From assembly GCA_022036555.1 (NCBI GenBank), contig CM039129.1:43117827-43181826 (forward strand): a DNA stretch of 64,000 bases, in the 5' to 3' direction. Below are positions 34,001 through 46,161 of this stretch, in pieces (within the stretch, counting starts at the first letter, position 1; the number at the start of each line of letters is the position of its first letter). The stretch comes from Microstegium vimineum (Eukaryota; Streptophyta; Magnoliopsida; Poales; Poaceae). Under the pieces are notes generated by a model. It saw only the letters and a list, made by a program, of their open reading frames with translations. It was not told the origin of the DNA and ran no database searches. Position numbers and translations under genes: made by a program.

Positions 34001-34429
34001 TCAAGTTAGTTCATTATCGATTCTATTTTTCTCAACCTTCACATCATCCATTACTTATAGAGAATTCTTACTTATATAGTTATATGGAAGTTCGTGATGG
34101 TTCCTCTATCTCGTTCTAGCATGATCGCTGGCGGTCTCCTGAACTTCTCTCGCTCCTACCACTCATTCCTTTTTGTTTTCTCATACCCTCCGGCCTAATA
34201 TCTCGGTGCAACAATTAATGACGATGATTAGAATTACCGACTAGTGAATTTGTTAGATTGCGCGTCTAGATTCTGATGGTACACTTAAGTGGATATGAGG
34301 ATGCATACTGGTTCGAGTTGGATATCCCTACATTCAGTGTCGAGTGGGTAATGTTACTTAGCACCGAATTCGTAATAGGGGTTAAAACTGTCGAGAGAGG
34401 GAGACTGTTACCAAGTCTCTATGCGCTAC
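34001..34429. other. Intergenic, no gene seen
   Basis: Spacer without recognisable features before the foldback half copy. Confidence 0.4.
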
Positions 34430-34619
34430 TCATGTGGATTCCAATAAAATTTGGTTTTTCATTTTATGATTTTTTTATGATTTACTATGATTTTTTCAAA
34501 GATTCAGCCGAAAAAATAAAAAATAAAAAGACAAAACGGTCTTTAAAACTGCTTATAACCAATTCAGGAGGGTAAAATGCACAATTTCAATAGTTGAGAG
34601 TGAGTTGCCTAATTTCGGA
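34430..34619. repeat. Half copy of the foldback family next to the LINE
   Basis: Contains TTTTATGATTTTTTTATGAT, CAAAGATTCAGCCGAAAAAA and ATTCAGGAGGGTAAAATG, matching one arm of the elements at 2706 and 54820. It stops where the LINE begins, so the LINE probably interrupted or replaced the rest. Confidence 0.5.
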
Positions 34620-36956
34620 GTTTATATTTTCGAGTAGAAATGGAGTCGGAGTTTTGATTGATAAGAGCCTCCAAGGTGGTGTGGTGGAGGTGAAAAGGCA
34701 AGGAGATAGGATTATCTTAGTTAAACTTGTCATTAGTGATTTAGTCTTAAACGTTATTAGTGCGTATGCTCCCCAAGTAGGCCTTGATGAGTGTGCTAAG
34801 AGGCAATTTTGGGAGGATTTGGATGGCATAGTCAGGGCTGTACCAAGTAGCGAGAAGCTCTTCATTGGAGGGGACCTTAATGGCCATGTAGGAGCATCTA
34901 GTACAGGTTACGAGGCAGCACATGGAGGTTTTGGTTCCGGAAGAAGGAACCAGGAGGGAGAGGATATCCTAGACTTTGCTACAGCTTTTGATATGATGGT
35001 AGCAAACACTTTCTTCTAAAAGCGAGAGTCCCACTTAGTGACCTTTAGTAGTGGCTTGTCCTGCAGTCAGATTGACTTCGTCCTTGCAAGAAGGGGAGAT
35101 AAACGTGCTTGCGTGGATTGTAAGGTGATACCTGGGGAATGTGTGGTGTCTCAGCACAAGCTAGTGGTGGCTGACTTCCGCTTTCTGATGCAAACTTGTA
35201 GGGCTAAACGAGTCAAGATTGCAAGAACAAAGTGGTGGAATTTAGAAGGGGAGACATCAAAGATCTTCAAGGCAAGAGTTATTGAAGAGGGCCCATGGAA
35301 GGACGAAGGTGACGCCAACAATATGTGGGAGAAGATGGCGACATACGTTCGAAAGGTTGCTGCAGAGGTGCTAGGTGTGACCAAAGGAAGTGGATGCGCT
35401 ATGAAAGACACTTGGTGGTGGAATGAGGATGTTCAAAAGGCAATTAAGGAGAAGAAGGAAGGCTATAAGAGCTTGTTCCAGGACCGGAGTGCAGATAACA
35501 TAGAGAAGTATAAGGTGGCAAAGAAGGCTGCAAAACGGGCAGTGGCGGAGGCAAAGGGACGGGCTTATGAAGATTTGTACAAGCGTCTTGATACGAAGGA
35601 AGGAGAAAAGGACATCTATAGGATGGCTAGGACTCGTGAAAGGAAGACGAGGGACTTTACTCAAGTCAAGTGCATTAAGGATGAGAGGGAGCAACTCTTG
35701 GTGAAAGAGGATGAGATCAGACAAAGATGGCAAGAGTATTTTGACAAATTGTTCAATGGGGAGAACGAGAACTCCCCTGTTCAGTTGGACGACTCGTTTG
35801 ATGACAACAATAGGCGCTTTGAGCGGAGGATTCAAGAATCGGAGGTCAGAGAAGCGTTGAAAAGGATGAACGGGAGCAAAGCGATGGGCCCGGATGGTAT
35901 CCCAATCAAGGTGTGGAGATGCCTTGGGGATATAGCTATAGTATGGCTAACCAAGATGTTCAATAATATCTTCCGATCGAACAAGATGCCTGAGGAGTGG
36001 AGAAGAAGCACTTTGGTACCAATCTACAAGAACAAGGGTGACATCCAGAGTTGTAATAACTATCGTGGGATTAAGTTGATGAGCCACACTATGAAGCTAT
36101 GGGAGAGAGTCATCGAGCACCGCCTGCGAAGAAGGACACGAGTATCTACCAACCAATTTGGTTTCATGCCTGGAAGGTCAACCACAGAAGCAATCTTCTT
36201 GTTAAGACAAGTTATGGAGCGATTTAGAGAGCAGAAGAAGGACCTACATATGGTTTTCATTGACTTGGAGAAGACTTATGACAAGATACCAAGAAATGTT
36301 ATGTGGTGGGCTTTGGATAGACATAAAGTCCCAACAAAGTACGTGACCCTCATCAAGGACATGTACAACAATGTTGTGACTAGCGTTCGAACCAATGATG
36401 GTAATACTGATTACTTCCTGATTAGAATTGGGCTTCATCAAGGGTCAGCTTTGAGCCCGTATCTCTTTGCCTTGGTAATGGACGAGATTACAAGGGACAT
36501 TCAAGGGGACATCCCTTGGTGCATGCTCTTCGCCGATGATGTAGTGTTAGTTGATGAAAGCTTGGCGGGAGTAAATAGGAAACTTGAGCTGTGGCGGCAG
36601 ACCCTTGATTCTAAAGGTTTTAGACTAAGTCGAACTAAAACCGAGTATATGAAATGCGACTTTGGCACAACGGCTCAGGATTAGGGAGATGTGAGTTTGG
36701 AAGGTCAAGTCGTGCCTAAAAAGGACACCTTCCGATATCTGGGATTGATGCTACAAAGGGATGGAGATATTGATGCAGACGTTAGCCATAGAATCAAAGC
36801 AGGGTGGATCAAGTGGCGTCAAGCTTCTGGCATTCTATGTGACAAGAGGGTACCCCAAAAGCTAAAAGGCAAGTTCTATAGGACAACAATTAGACCTGCA
36901 ATGTTGTATGGAGCCGAATGTTGGCCCACAAAGGCTCGACATGTTCAACAAATGAG
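34620..36956 (+). pseudogene. RTE-type LINE ORF2 (endonuclease + reverse transcriptase), truncated
   Basis: One long frame, broken by two in-frame stops (35017-35019 TAA and 36682-36684 TAG), reads through an APE-type endonuclease (VLIDKSLQGG, VISAYAPQVG, GGDLNGHVG, QIDFVLAR) and a reverse transcriptase (MVFIDLEKTYD, GLHQGSALSPYLF, FADDVVLVDE). A C-terminal region (KDTFRYLG, IRPAMLYGAECW) follows. The wording of the endonuclease and the tail resembles plant RTE-clade LINEs, often annotated as craniofacial-development-protein-like. The 5' end is missing before SRNGVG. The 3' end stops near KARHVQQMS, where Tat-element sequence begins. The catalytic FADD is intact but the copy is not functional. 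Confidence 0.85.
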
Positions 36957-37193
36957 TGGCCCACTGGCCGTCGATGGTTGCTTACCTCCAAAGATAACGC
37001 TTACCGCCGCGCGCCTTTTTAGGAGACGTCCGTTCGGTCGCAACAGTGGCAGACGCAAGGCAGAGTGCGGTGCGGGGCCCGATGACGGGACAGGACGCCT
37101 TACCCTGGAGGAATACGACGAGGTGGTATACAGGCGCATTAAATGCGGAGATACACTTGCCTGTTTGTCGGATCCGCCCATTGGCCTCCCGGT

Positions 37194-37201
37194 TATAAAT
37201 A
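37194..37201 (+). promoter_or_regulatory. TATA box of the antisense gene
   Basis: TATAAATA in the context CCCGGTTATAAATACCGGAA lies 177 bp before the ATG at 37378, in otherwise GC-rich DNA. It fits a promoter for the plus-strand gene inside the Tat element. Confidence 0.6.
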
Positions 37202-37377
37202 CCGGAAGTGAGGAGTCCGCCGCTCCTTTCTCGCCATTGCCTTCCTTGCCTCCTTCTTCCCGCCGTTGCCTCAGACGCCCTTTGAGCCGGACTTCTGCGC
37301 ACGCGAGAGAAAAGAGAGGAGAGATCGGGAACGTACCTTCCGCCCTCACGTCCGAGCGCGTCAGCCTCCTTGCCCCC

Positions 37378-40300
37378 ATGGCCAAGTACAGCCTGCTCGG
37401 CCCTGATGCCTGGCTCCCGTCTTCGGTGACCGCCGCGCGCCTGGGTGACCTGGTGGAGAGCGGCCTCCTCCGGCCTGTCACCTCCGTCGACCGACCGGAG
37501 TGGGTGGTACCGCCGCAGGAGCACGCCGAGCCCAATCCGCCGGAGGGCTATGTGGTGAGCTTCGAGGTCTTCCACCGGGCGGGCTAGGCGCCCCTCCCAG
37601 CCGTCTTCTGCGCGGGATCCTCCACCACTATGGCGTGGAGCTTCAACACCTCACCCCCAACGGTATCTATCACGCGGCGGTCTTCGCCGCCGTGTGCGAA
37701 GGGTACCTTGGGATCGAGCCGCACTGGGAGTTGTGGCTCCACCTGTTCGAGGAGAGCCTATTCCACGCGTCGGTCGGCCGCGGAACCTGCAAGACGGTCA
37801 GGGCTGGGTGCTGCAGCATCGCCCTCAAGCAGACAGACAGCTGGATCCCGGCGAAGCTCTCATCGAGCCACTCCGGATGGCATTCCGGGTGGTTCTATAT
37901 GAGGAACAACGACGACTTGCTCCCCGCCTACACCGGGAGGACGATCGACTCGAAGCCCGACCACTGGAGGTACGGCGTCGAGAGGAAGAAGCAGTCGCGC
38001 CTCACCCACCTGCTTGACACGATCGACCGTCTGAAGAAGGCGGGACTCACGACGGCGATCGTCGCGTCGGCTTTCCATCAGCGGCGGGTCGTGCCGCTGA
38101 TGGCTCGACCTCTACGCCTCAACGAGATGTGCCCGGTGGTCGACCTCACGGGGTGTCGCCTCATCGGGGACGAGCTACCCCCGAGAGGGTGGCCCGCCGT
38201 GTACGTGCCTCCTTCGCGGGCGTGTTCAAGGTCACGAGCGTTGCCAGCGTCCCCATGATGCCGGACCAAGGATACGTCCAGCTGGTATGACTCCCTTTCT
38301 CTGTTAGTGTTCTTGTATTTGCCTTGTTCACCTTCTTTGCTTGCGTCCTGACTGCCTTGTGTTCCTCAGGGGGACATTATTTTCCGGAAGTTGCCGCCGC
38401 CGGTGAAGGAGGAGCAGGGCGACTCCCAGGTGAGGCGCCTTCAAGCCGAGCAGGACAAGAAGGCTAAGGACAAGGCAAAGAAGGACAAGGGCAAGAGGGC
38501 CCGAGAGAAGCAGGAGCGGGAGCAACGCCGGGCCTGGCATAGGCGGGCCGGCCTTTCCGAGGAGGAGTCGCCCTCGGAGGAGGATGAGGAAGAGGAGGAG
38601 AGCAGCGGCAGCGAGGTCGAGCCACGAGGAGGGCTCGAGGAGGAACAAACGGTGCCCGAACAGCAGAGGGCGGCCGTTGGGACCAGAGGAGGAGAGGGGT
38701 CGACGTCGAGGTCGCCCCCTATTGGCGAGGTCGAGCCGCGGGGGGAACGCCCCGTGGCTCCTCAAGGCGAAGTGCCGCGGCAGACGCGCGGACGATCATC
38801 ACGATCCCCGTTGGGGGGTTGGTCGAGCACTCCTCCAGCGCCCGCCCGGTCAAGCGCACGGGTGCTGGGCCCGTCGGCGCAGGAGGAGGCCAGCAGGGGG
38901 ACGACGGGAGCGTCGTCGGCCCCTGCCCAGGAGACAGCGCCGAGGGCGGCCTCGACCCCCGCCGCGGACCACGGGAGGAGTGGCTCCCGGCGCGTTCCGT
39001 TCAAGCCCCAAGCGGTTCGAAGTCTGTTGGCCGGAAACCCATGACCCCGAATGGGTAAGTTGCCTTTGTGCCGATCGAGTGGCTCGAGCGGGTTAAGTGT
39101 TTTTTCGTTGGTTGTGGCCCGTGCTTACCGTTGCGCATGGGTCTCTTTTTCAAGTCGAAGCGCTCCGCGGAGGACGCGTCCCTCGCCCCGGCCATGAGGC
39201 TGAGGACGGAGATGGCAGCCGAGGCGACCGTCGAGGCTAGTCCCGCTGCTCCATCCCCTTCGACGCTCACCCCAGAGGTGGCGTGGGCGGCCAGGGCCCG
39301 GGAGGCGATGGGGCGAGGGGTGGCGCAGGCTGCCTCGGAGCTGGCCCAAGCGGGGGAAGAGGCGAGTCCGCCCGCCGCGCTGGCGAGGTCTGCCGAAGTG
39401 GTGGGTGAAGCCGTGCCCGCCCACCTATTGGAGGGAGGCGCACCCAGTGCCTCGAAAGGTGCGGGGCCCGCGTCGACGGCGATCGTGACCGAGGGGGTCG
39501 AGCCCCAAGCCGCCGCGGACGTGGAGGTGGTGGACGTGGGCTCCGCCGACGAGGAGGAGACCCCGGCTCGCTCGACGCCGAGGCAGTGGCCCGAGAGCCT
39601 CGCGTCGTGGGAGGCGCGCCAGCAGCGTGAGCACAGGGGTGCTGCTGCTACCGCACCGGAGGTGACGTCGCTGGTGGAGGAGCCCTCCGCTGAATAAGTG
39701 GCCGAGATGGTGGCCGAGCTGGTGGGCCCGGCGGAGATGGCCGCTGCGGGGGCGCCCTCGTCGGAACCGGAGGGCGCTCAGCCTCGCTTCGACGTCGGGC
39801 CGTCGTCGTCTCGAGGTAATACGTCCTCCGACATGGTCGACCCATAGTGAGCCTGCGGGATAGGTACTAATCATTTTGTCTTTTTCACCGCGCAGGGTTG
39901 TTCTCCCGGCCGGGACTTCCCCTCCCCGGGGGTGATGGCTCGGCGGGACCGTCGACGTCCTCGCAGGGCGGCCCCGAGGCTGGGAGGGCCCAGCTGGAGG
40001 GGGCTTCTCCCTTATTTGCTTGGACGAAGAGGGTGGCACGCCACGGGGGTAGCGCTGAGATGCGCCGGGGCGTTATGCGGGAGGTCCAGGAGAGGATCGA
40101 CCGCCATAGCGGGTTCTGGGGACAGGAGCCCCTCGAGCTGGCCGACCCTCGAGACCCCGGGCAAACCTTCCTCACGCTCAACGACCAGGCCGAGCTCGGG
40201 ATGTGGGAGCACCTGGAGGAGTTCCGGGTGTGGCTCGAGCACTCGGTGCGCCTCGTCTCGAAGGTTGCTGCCGTGGACCTGCATCGGGGGATGGAGGTGG

Positions 40301-41533
40301 GTTTCGTTCTTCCTTTGATTTTCTTGGATTGCCTGATTGTTCTTTTCTGATGATCTCCCTTTTCATCCTTGTCAGACATTGAGGGCGAGGTCGTACGACA
40401 AGTCCCAATTTATCCTCCGGACGCATGAGCAGCTCCCCGTCCTCTGTTCTTCGCTGGAGAAGGCGGAGGCCGAGGCCGCCCGGGCAAGAGCCGAGGCGGC
40501 AACCGCGCGAGAGGAGGCCAAGGTCGAGGTCGCCCACGCGCGGGCCGGGGTGGTGGCCGTGCAGGAAGCAGCCCGGGCCGCCCAGGATACGACGCAGTCG
40601 AAGATCGACGACGCCCTCCAGGCGGTCATCAAGGTCAGGCAGCAGCACGATGCTGCCCAAGAGGCCCTGCGCCAGACAGAGGAGGAGGCCGCCCGGCTAA
40701 AGGAGGAGCTGACCTGGGCAGCAGAGAGCATCCGGGGGCTCCGGGGGGACGTCGACGCCGTCTCCCGCGAACGCGATACGCTGGTCGTTGCGGAGGAGAA
40801 GGCTCGGACCCGGATGGCCTCTCTAGGGGTGGTGGCGGCTAACCAGAAGAGAGCCCTCGATGACGCTGGCAAGGTCATCGAGAACCTCCAGGCTAGAGTT
40901 GGCGACCAGGCCGCCGAGCTTGTCGACGTCCATCGCCGACTCGAGGGGACCGAGCAGGGCTATGCGACCCTGGAGGCGCATGCCCACGGTAAGATTTTTT
41001 GAAAGTGTTGCTAAGTTTGCCCGGTCTCAACCCTTTTCCTGCTGTTTTGGTTTTGACCGAGTTATATGCTTGTTTTGACAGAGCTCGCAGCAGAAAAGGC
41101 TCGAGCCCACGAGGACCTGACCAGTCTTCAGGGCCTCCTCAGGGCGGAGGCGGACCTTAACGAAAGGCTCGAGGGCGCCATCTCCTCCTTCTGCGACGAC
41201 CTCGGGGTCGAGCCGGAGCTGACGGTCGAGGGCGACGCTCGAGGAGACTCCCTGCTGCGCCGCTTCTACTCCATGACGCAGGAGGTGACGGAGCAAGTCC
41301 GTGCTGCCCTGCATGTGGGCGTGAAGCGGGCGCTCGCGGTCGTCCGCTCGGGCTACGTCTATGACCTCAGCGTCGTCGCCAGCGGGTTCGTCACCGACCC
41401 GAGGCTGACTGACGAAGAGAACGAGGCGAGGTGCCATGAGCTGATCGAGCTTGCGAAGGTGTCCGGTGGCGAGCTGGCGAAGCTCTTCGAGCCTGAAGTG
41501 CTCCCTTCGGCGGACGGAGATGGCGCCGAGTAG
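37378..41533 (+). pseudogene. Spliced antisense gene of the Tat element (Transposase_28-like, coiled coil)
   Basis: Apparent exons are 37378-38284, 38370-39054, 39155-39815, 39896-40296, 40376-40988 and 41082-41533, separated by five short (79-100 bp) GT-AG introns. The first exon (YSLLGPDAWLPSS, then HHYGVELQHLTPNGI, CEGYLGIEPHWELW) looks like the 'putative gypsy type transposon' domain (Pfam Transposase_28, recalled). The middle is Lys/Glu- and Pro/Ser-rich. Exon 4 has EMRRGVMREVQERID, and exon 5 is a long Ala/Glu coiled coil continuing into exon 6 (LLRRFYSMTQEVTEQVRA). A frameshift near 37585 (FHRAG stop, resumed by GAPPSRLL) and doubtful framing around 39040 suggest this copy is decayed. 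The function of these proteins is not known to me. A polyadenylation-like region follows at 41570-41640. Confidence 0.7.
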
Positions 41534-42093
41534 CCTTAGGCCTGCGAGCCAAATCTGGACAAGAAGGTCCATGTAATAGTTAGGCTTTTGTAATGATACA
41601 ATGCCGAGCCCCCGAGGGCTTCTTATATTTAATGCATTTTGTTCGAGATGCGTCTTGTTATTTTTATTTCTTGAGCTATCTCTGCTTTTCTTTGCCTGAG
41701 TCATCGCTTGTGGACTAAGTGTTCGACGCACGCTCGTATCCCTGAAACGGGGGGAGCGAGTGGGGATACCATAGCCCTGAGGCGTAGGAGAGTCCCCGGC
41801 TCGATGGCCCGCGACCCTTAGGGAGTTTGAGGTGTCTTTACTTAGTCATGAAGCGTACTCGGGGCAAAGATCGAGAGGGAAAGCCAAGTTTTCGAAAAAA
41901 ACGTTTGGGTTTTTAGGGGACTTAGGAGGGGGGTCCCCCCCTGTCAGCCCCTGAGGGAGGCTTGACTTTGCCGGGGTAGAGTCGAGGCTACCTTAGAGTT
42001 ATGAACGAATGTAGAATGTGTTTCGAGAACATTTTATTCATCCATGATGTGATAAGTGTACATAATGCGGGAAATGTACAAGGCGTTGAGGCC
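41534..42093. other. Tat element spacer between convergent genes
   Basis: This stretch separates the 3' end of the plus-strand gene from the 3' end of the minus-strand pol. It includes TTTGTAATGATACAATG-type 3' sequence and a GC-rich part without coding signs. The two transcripts would converge here. Confidence 0.5.
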
Positions 42094-43380
42094 TTATGGA
42101 TAGAAACGACATAGTTGTTCGATGTTCCACGCGTTGGTGAGGATCTCGCCCTTTTCATTCTTCAGCTTGTAAGTGCCGGGCTTCAGCACCTCTGCCACGA
42201 TGAAGGGTCTCTCCCAGGGTGGCGTCAGCTTGTGACGTCCCTTGTTGCTTTGTCGACGGTGCAGAACGAGGTTACCGAAGTCGAGGTCCCTTTTGCGTAT
42301 GTTTTTGTCGTGGTAGCGCCGCAACGTCTGCTGGTACTTTGCCGACTTGAAGAGGGCCACGTCTCGGGCTTCCTCGAGCTGGTCGAGGGAGTCCTCTCGG
42401 GCTGCTGTGTTGGCTTGCTCGCTGTAGGCTTTTAGTCGAGGGGACCCGTATTCGAGGTCGGTGGGGAGGACGGCCTCGGACCCATAGACCAAGAAGAACG
42501 GAGAGAACCCCATGGCTCGACTTGGTGTCGTTCGGAGACTCCATAGAACAGCGGGCAGCTCATCGACCCATCTCTTGCCGTGTCTGTTCAGCCGGTCGAA
42601 GATCCTTGGCTTGAGGCCCTGCAAAACCATACCATTGGCGCGCTCGACCTGGCCGTTAGTTCGAGGGTGGGCAACTGCAGACCAATTCACCCTGATGTGG
42701 TGGTGGTCATAGAAGTCCAGGAACTTTTGGTCGGTGAACTGGGTGCCGTTGTCGGTGATGATGACGTTGGGGACCCCGAAGCGTTGGATGATGTCGGTGA
42801 AGAATAGCACTGCTTGTCGAGACTGGATGTTGGCGATGGGTCGAGCCTCGATCCACTTCGAGAACTTGTCTATATCCACGAGGAGGTGGGTGTGCCCACC
42901 TTTGGTCTTCTTTAGGGGGCCGACCATGTCGAGCCCCCATACTGCGAACGGCCAAGTTATGGGTATCATCTGAAGAGCTTGGGCGGGTAGATGGGTCTGC
43001 CTGGCGTAGAATTGGCATCCCTTGCAAGATCGGACGAGTCTGGTGGCGTCGGTGACGGCTGTCGGCCAGTAGAAGCCTTGTCGGAAGGCGCTTCCTACCA
43101 GCGTTCTTGGCGTCGCGTGGTGGCCGCAAGCCCCTGAGTGTAGATCCTTCAGCAATGCCCTCCCCTCCTCGAGGGTGAGGCAGCGTTGAAGGATCCCGGT
43201 AGGGCTACGTCGATACAGCTCGTGGCCGTCCCCATACAAGACGTAGGTTTTGGCGCGTCGGGCTATACGGCGGACTTCCGTGCGGTCCTCTGGGAGCTCG
43301 CCCCGTGTCAGATACTCGAGGTAGGGGGCGCGCCAATCCGTCGGGGGGGTTGGCGCCGCGACTGTCCCGTCGATCTCCAT
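42094..43380 (-). pseudogene. Tat gypsy integrase
   Basis: This 428-codon open frame holds the H2C2 zinc-binding region (HSGACGHHATP, RSCKGCQFYA), the catalytic D,D,E core (VWGLDMVGP, IITDNGTQFTD, TNGQVERANG) and a C-terminal region (GNLVLHRR, GTYKLKNEKGEI). It would insert element cDNA into the genome. The frame itself is intact, but it is only the tail of a polyprotein whose upstream part is broken, so it is not an independent gene; the ATG is probably not a natural start. Confidence 0.85.
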
Positions 43381-43516
43381 GACTTCTTCCCCGTTCGAGG
43401 GGGTATGAGTCGAGGGGGGTTGGATTGACCCCTTGCTCGAGGGCGGGAGCCCCTGAGCCTAGGTCGACGGATGACTCATAAAGGTCCCTCGAAAAGACGT
43501 CGGGAAGGACTGTTCC

Positions 43517-44240
43517 TCAAGTGGATGCGATTTTGGCCAGCTCGTCGGCAGCTTCGTTGTATCGGCGGGCGGTGTGGCTGAGCTCGAGGCCGTAGAATTT
43601 ATCCTCGAGCTTTCGGACCTCCTTGCAGTAGGCTTCCATCTTGGGGTCGTGGCAGCTTGAATCTTTCATCACTTGGTCGATCACCAACTGCGAGTCCCCC
43701 CGCACGTCGAGGCGTCGAACCCCGAGCTCGATGGCGATGCGCAGGCCGTTGACGAGGGCCTCATACTCGGCTACGTTGTTGGAGGGCGGGGAAGTGGAGA
43801 CGGATGACGTAGCGCATGTGGACCCCTGAGGGTGATATGAATAGCAATCCAGCGCTTGCCCCCGTCTTCATCAACGACCCGTCGAAGTACATGGTCCAGA
43901 GCTCGGTCTGAACTTGCGCCGGGGGTAGTTGGGTGTCGGTCCATTCTGCAATGAAATCTGCCAATACCTGAGACTTGATGGCCTTTCGAGGGGCATAGGA
44001 GTGGGTTTCCCCATGAGCTCGACCGACCACTTGGCAATTCTTCCAAATGCCTCCCGGTTCTGGACTATCTCTCCGAGGGGGAAAGATGAGACCACAGTGA
44101 CTGGGTGGCCCAGGAAATAGTGCTGGAGCTTGCGCCGAGTGAGGACGATAGCATACAACAGCTTCTGGATGTGGGGGTATCTCGTCTTGGTCTCGGAAAG
44201 TACCTCGCTCACGAGTAGACGGGCCTCTGAACCGGCAGGG
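43517..44240 (-). pseudogene. Tat gypsy RNase H region, frameshifted
   Basis: Pieces in different frames make the RNase H: SEVLSETKTRYPHIQKLLYA and LGHPVTVVSSFPLGEIV (connection), then WTMYFDGSLMKTGASAG, then RGDSQLVIDQVMKDSS and RRYNEAADELAKIAST. There are at least two or three frame changes, and a TGA after IAST where relatives appear to continue. The catalytic D of YFDGS is present. It links the RT to the integrase. Confidence 0.8.
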
Positions 44241-45324
44241 CGTGTCCTTCTTCCACCCTCTCGACCACTACGGCAGCGCTGACTACCTGGGTAGTTGCTG
44301 CGACATAGAGCAAAAGGGGCTCGGCCGTACTCGGGGGTACCAAGACCGGTGACGAGGTGAGCAAGGCTTTGAGCTTCGAGAGTGATTCCTCGGCCTCGGC
44401 AGTCCACGCGAAATGTTCCGTTTTCTTCAGGAGGCGATAAAGGGGTAGTGCCTTCTCTCCGAGCCTCGAGATGAACCGGCTGAGGGCGGCGAGGTACCCC
44501 GTAACCCTTTGTACGCTTTTGAGGTCGTTGATCGGGCCCATCCTTGTGATTGCGGTTACCTTCTTGGGATTGGCCTCGATCCCGCATTGGGAAACTATGT
44601 ACCCTAGGAGCATGCCTCGAGGAACTCCGAAGACACACTTCTCAGGGTTTAGTTTTATGTGATTTGCCCGGAGGCACCCAAACGCGATCTCGAGATCCTC
44701 GACCAGGTTCCCGACCGTTTTGGACTTGACCACGATGTCATCGACGTAGGCCTCGACGGTTGGCCCTATGTGTTTCCCAAAGACGTGGAGCATGCACCGC
44801 TGATACGTGGCCCCGGCGTTTCGCAAACCGAAGGGCATAGTGAGGTAGCAAAACATGCCAAAGGGGGTGATGAAGGAAGTCGCGAGCTGATCGGATTCCT
44901 TCATCTTTATTTGGTGGTAGCCAGAATACGCGTCAAGGAAGCAGAGAGTTTCACATCCCGCAGTGGAATCTACTATTTGATCGATACGTGGTAATGGAAA
45001 AGGAACCTTGGGACATGCTTTATTTAAACTAGTGTAGTCTACACACACCCTATCCTTCCCATTCTTTTTCTTGACGAGTACGGGATTTGCTAACCACTCG
45101 GGATGATATACCTCCTTGATGAATCTGGCCTTCAAAAGCTTATCGACCTCCTCTCCGATGGCCCTGCACTTCTCCTCGTCGAAACGGCGCAGCCGTTGCT
45201 TCACCGGTTTGGACCCGGCTCGGATGTCCAAGGAGTGCTCGGCGACCTCCCTCGAAATGCCCAGCATATCCGAGGGGCTCCATGCAAACACGTCGGCATT
45301 CGCATGGAGAAAGTCGACGAGCAC
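44209..45324 (-). pseudogene. Tat gypsy reverse transcriptase
   Basis: An open frame of 371 codons includes VCVDYTSLNKACPK, LCFLDAYSGYHQI, MPFGLRNAGATYQ and the active site YVDDIV, followed by the start of the RNase H linker (FAWTAEAEESLSKLK). It is in frame with the protease segment upstream, separated by one TAG. A single-base loss after RPVY shifts the following part. Confidence 0.88.
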
Positions 45325-45330
45325 GGCTTC

Positions 45331-45891
45331 CTATTTAGGCTCGAGGGTGGCGCTGATCGTCAACACCTTCCCATCTGCGTGGCCGGGGTCGAGCGGGACG
45401 GTCTTGGTGTCTTCCGCCGGCTTGAAGTTGCCGGCGTGTCGCTTGGGGTCGGGGATCTCCCTGGACAAGTCGTCGAGGGCCGCGAGGACGACCAACTCTT
45501 CGACGGCTTCGGTGTTTTCCACGCACTCGACGTCGCAGTCGTATGCGTGCTCGTAGGAGGTGCCGACGGTGATGAACCCCATGGGCCCTGGCATCTTTAG
45601 CTTGAGGTAGGCGTAGTTCGGGGTCGCCATGAACTTGCCGTACCCTGGTCGACCAATGATGGCGTGGTAGATGCCACGAAATGCAACCACCTCGAAGGTG
45701 AGCTCTTCCTTTTGGAAGTTCGAGGGAACGCCAAAACAAACGGGTAGCTTGACGCGGCCGATCAAGAGTGCCTTTTTTCCTGGGACGACCCCGTGGAACC
45801 CTCCTGCGCTGGGCAAGAGCTCGGTCCTCGAGATCCCCAGGAGGTCAAGGGTCGCGGCGTAGATGATGTTGAGGCTGCTTCCCCCATCCAT
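45331..45891 (-). pseudogene. Tat gypsy aspartic protease
   Basis: The frame has a retropepsin-like active-site block, DGGSSLNIIYAATLDLLG, followed by FEVVAFRGIYHAIIGRPGYG with the flap/GR motif. It processes the polyprotein in active relatives. It ends at a TAG within SATLEPK/EAVLVDFL, which is in frame with RT, so the stop looks like a point mutation (CAG to TAG). Confidence 0.8.
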
Positions 45892-46161
45892 GAGTGATTT
45901 TGTGAGGCGGGTATTGAGTACGACCGGGTCGACGACGAGCGGGTAGACCCCTGCGTTGGGGACATGCTCGGAGTGGTCGTCCTAGTCGAAAGTGATCGGC
46001 GTGTGTGACCAGTCGATATATCGATGAGCCTGGGCTCGAACGGAGAAGACCTCTCGATGCTCCCTCTTGCGCTGGCACGTGCTGAGTCGAGTCGAGGGTC
46101 CCCGTAGATCATGTAGCAGTCGTGAATTTCGGGGAAGCCCCTGTTCTTGCCGTCGTCCCCG

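Noticed and set aside
38328..40878. Long minus-strand frames between 38.3 and 40.9 kb as gag/pol parts
   Set aside because: They are GC-rich shadows of the plus-strand coiled-coil gene; the splice sites and amino-acid patterns fit the plus strand.
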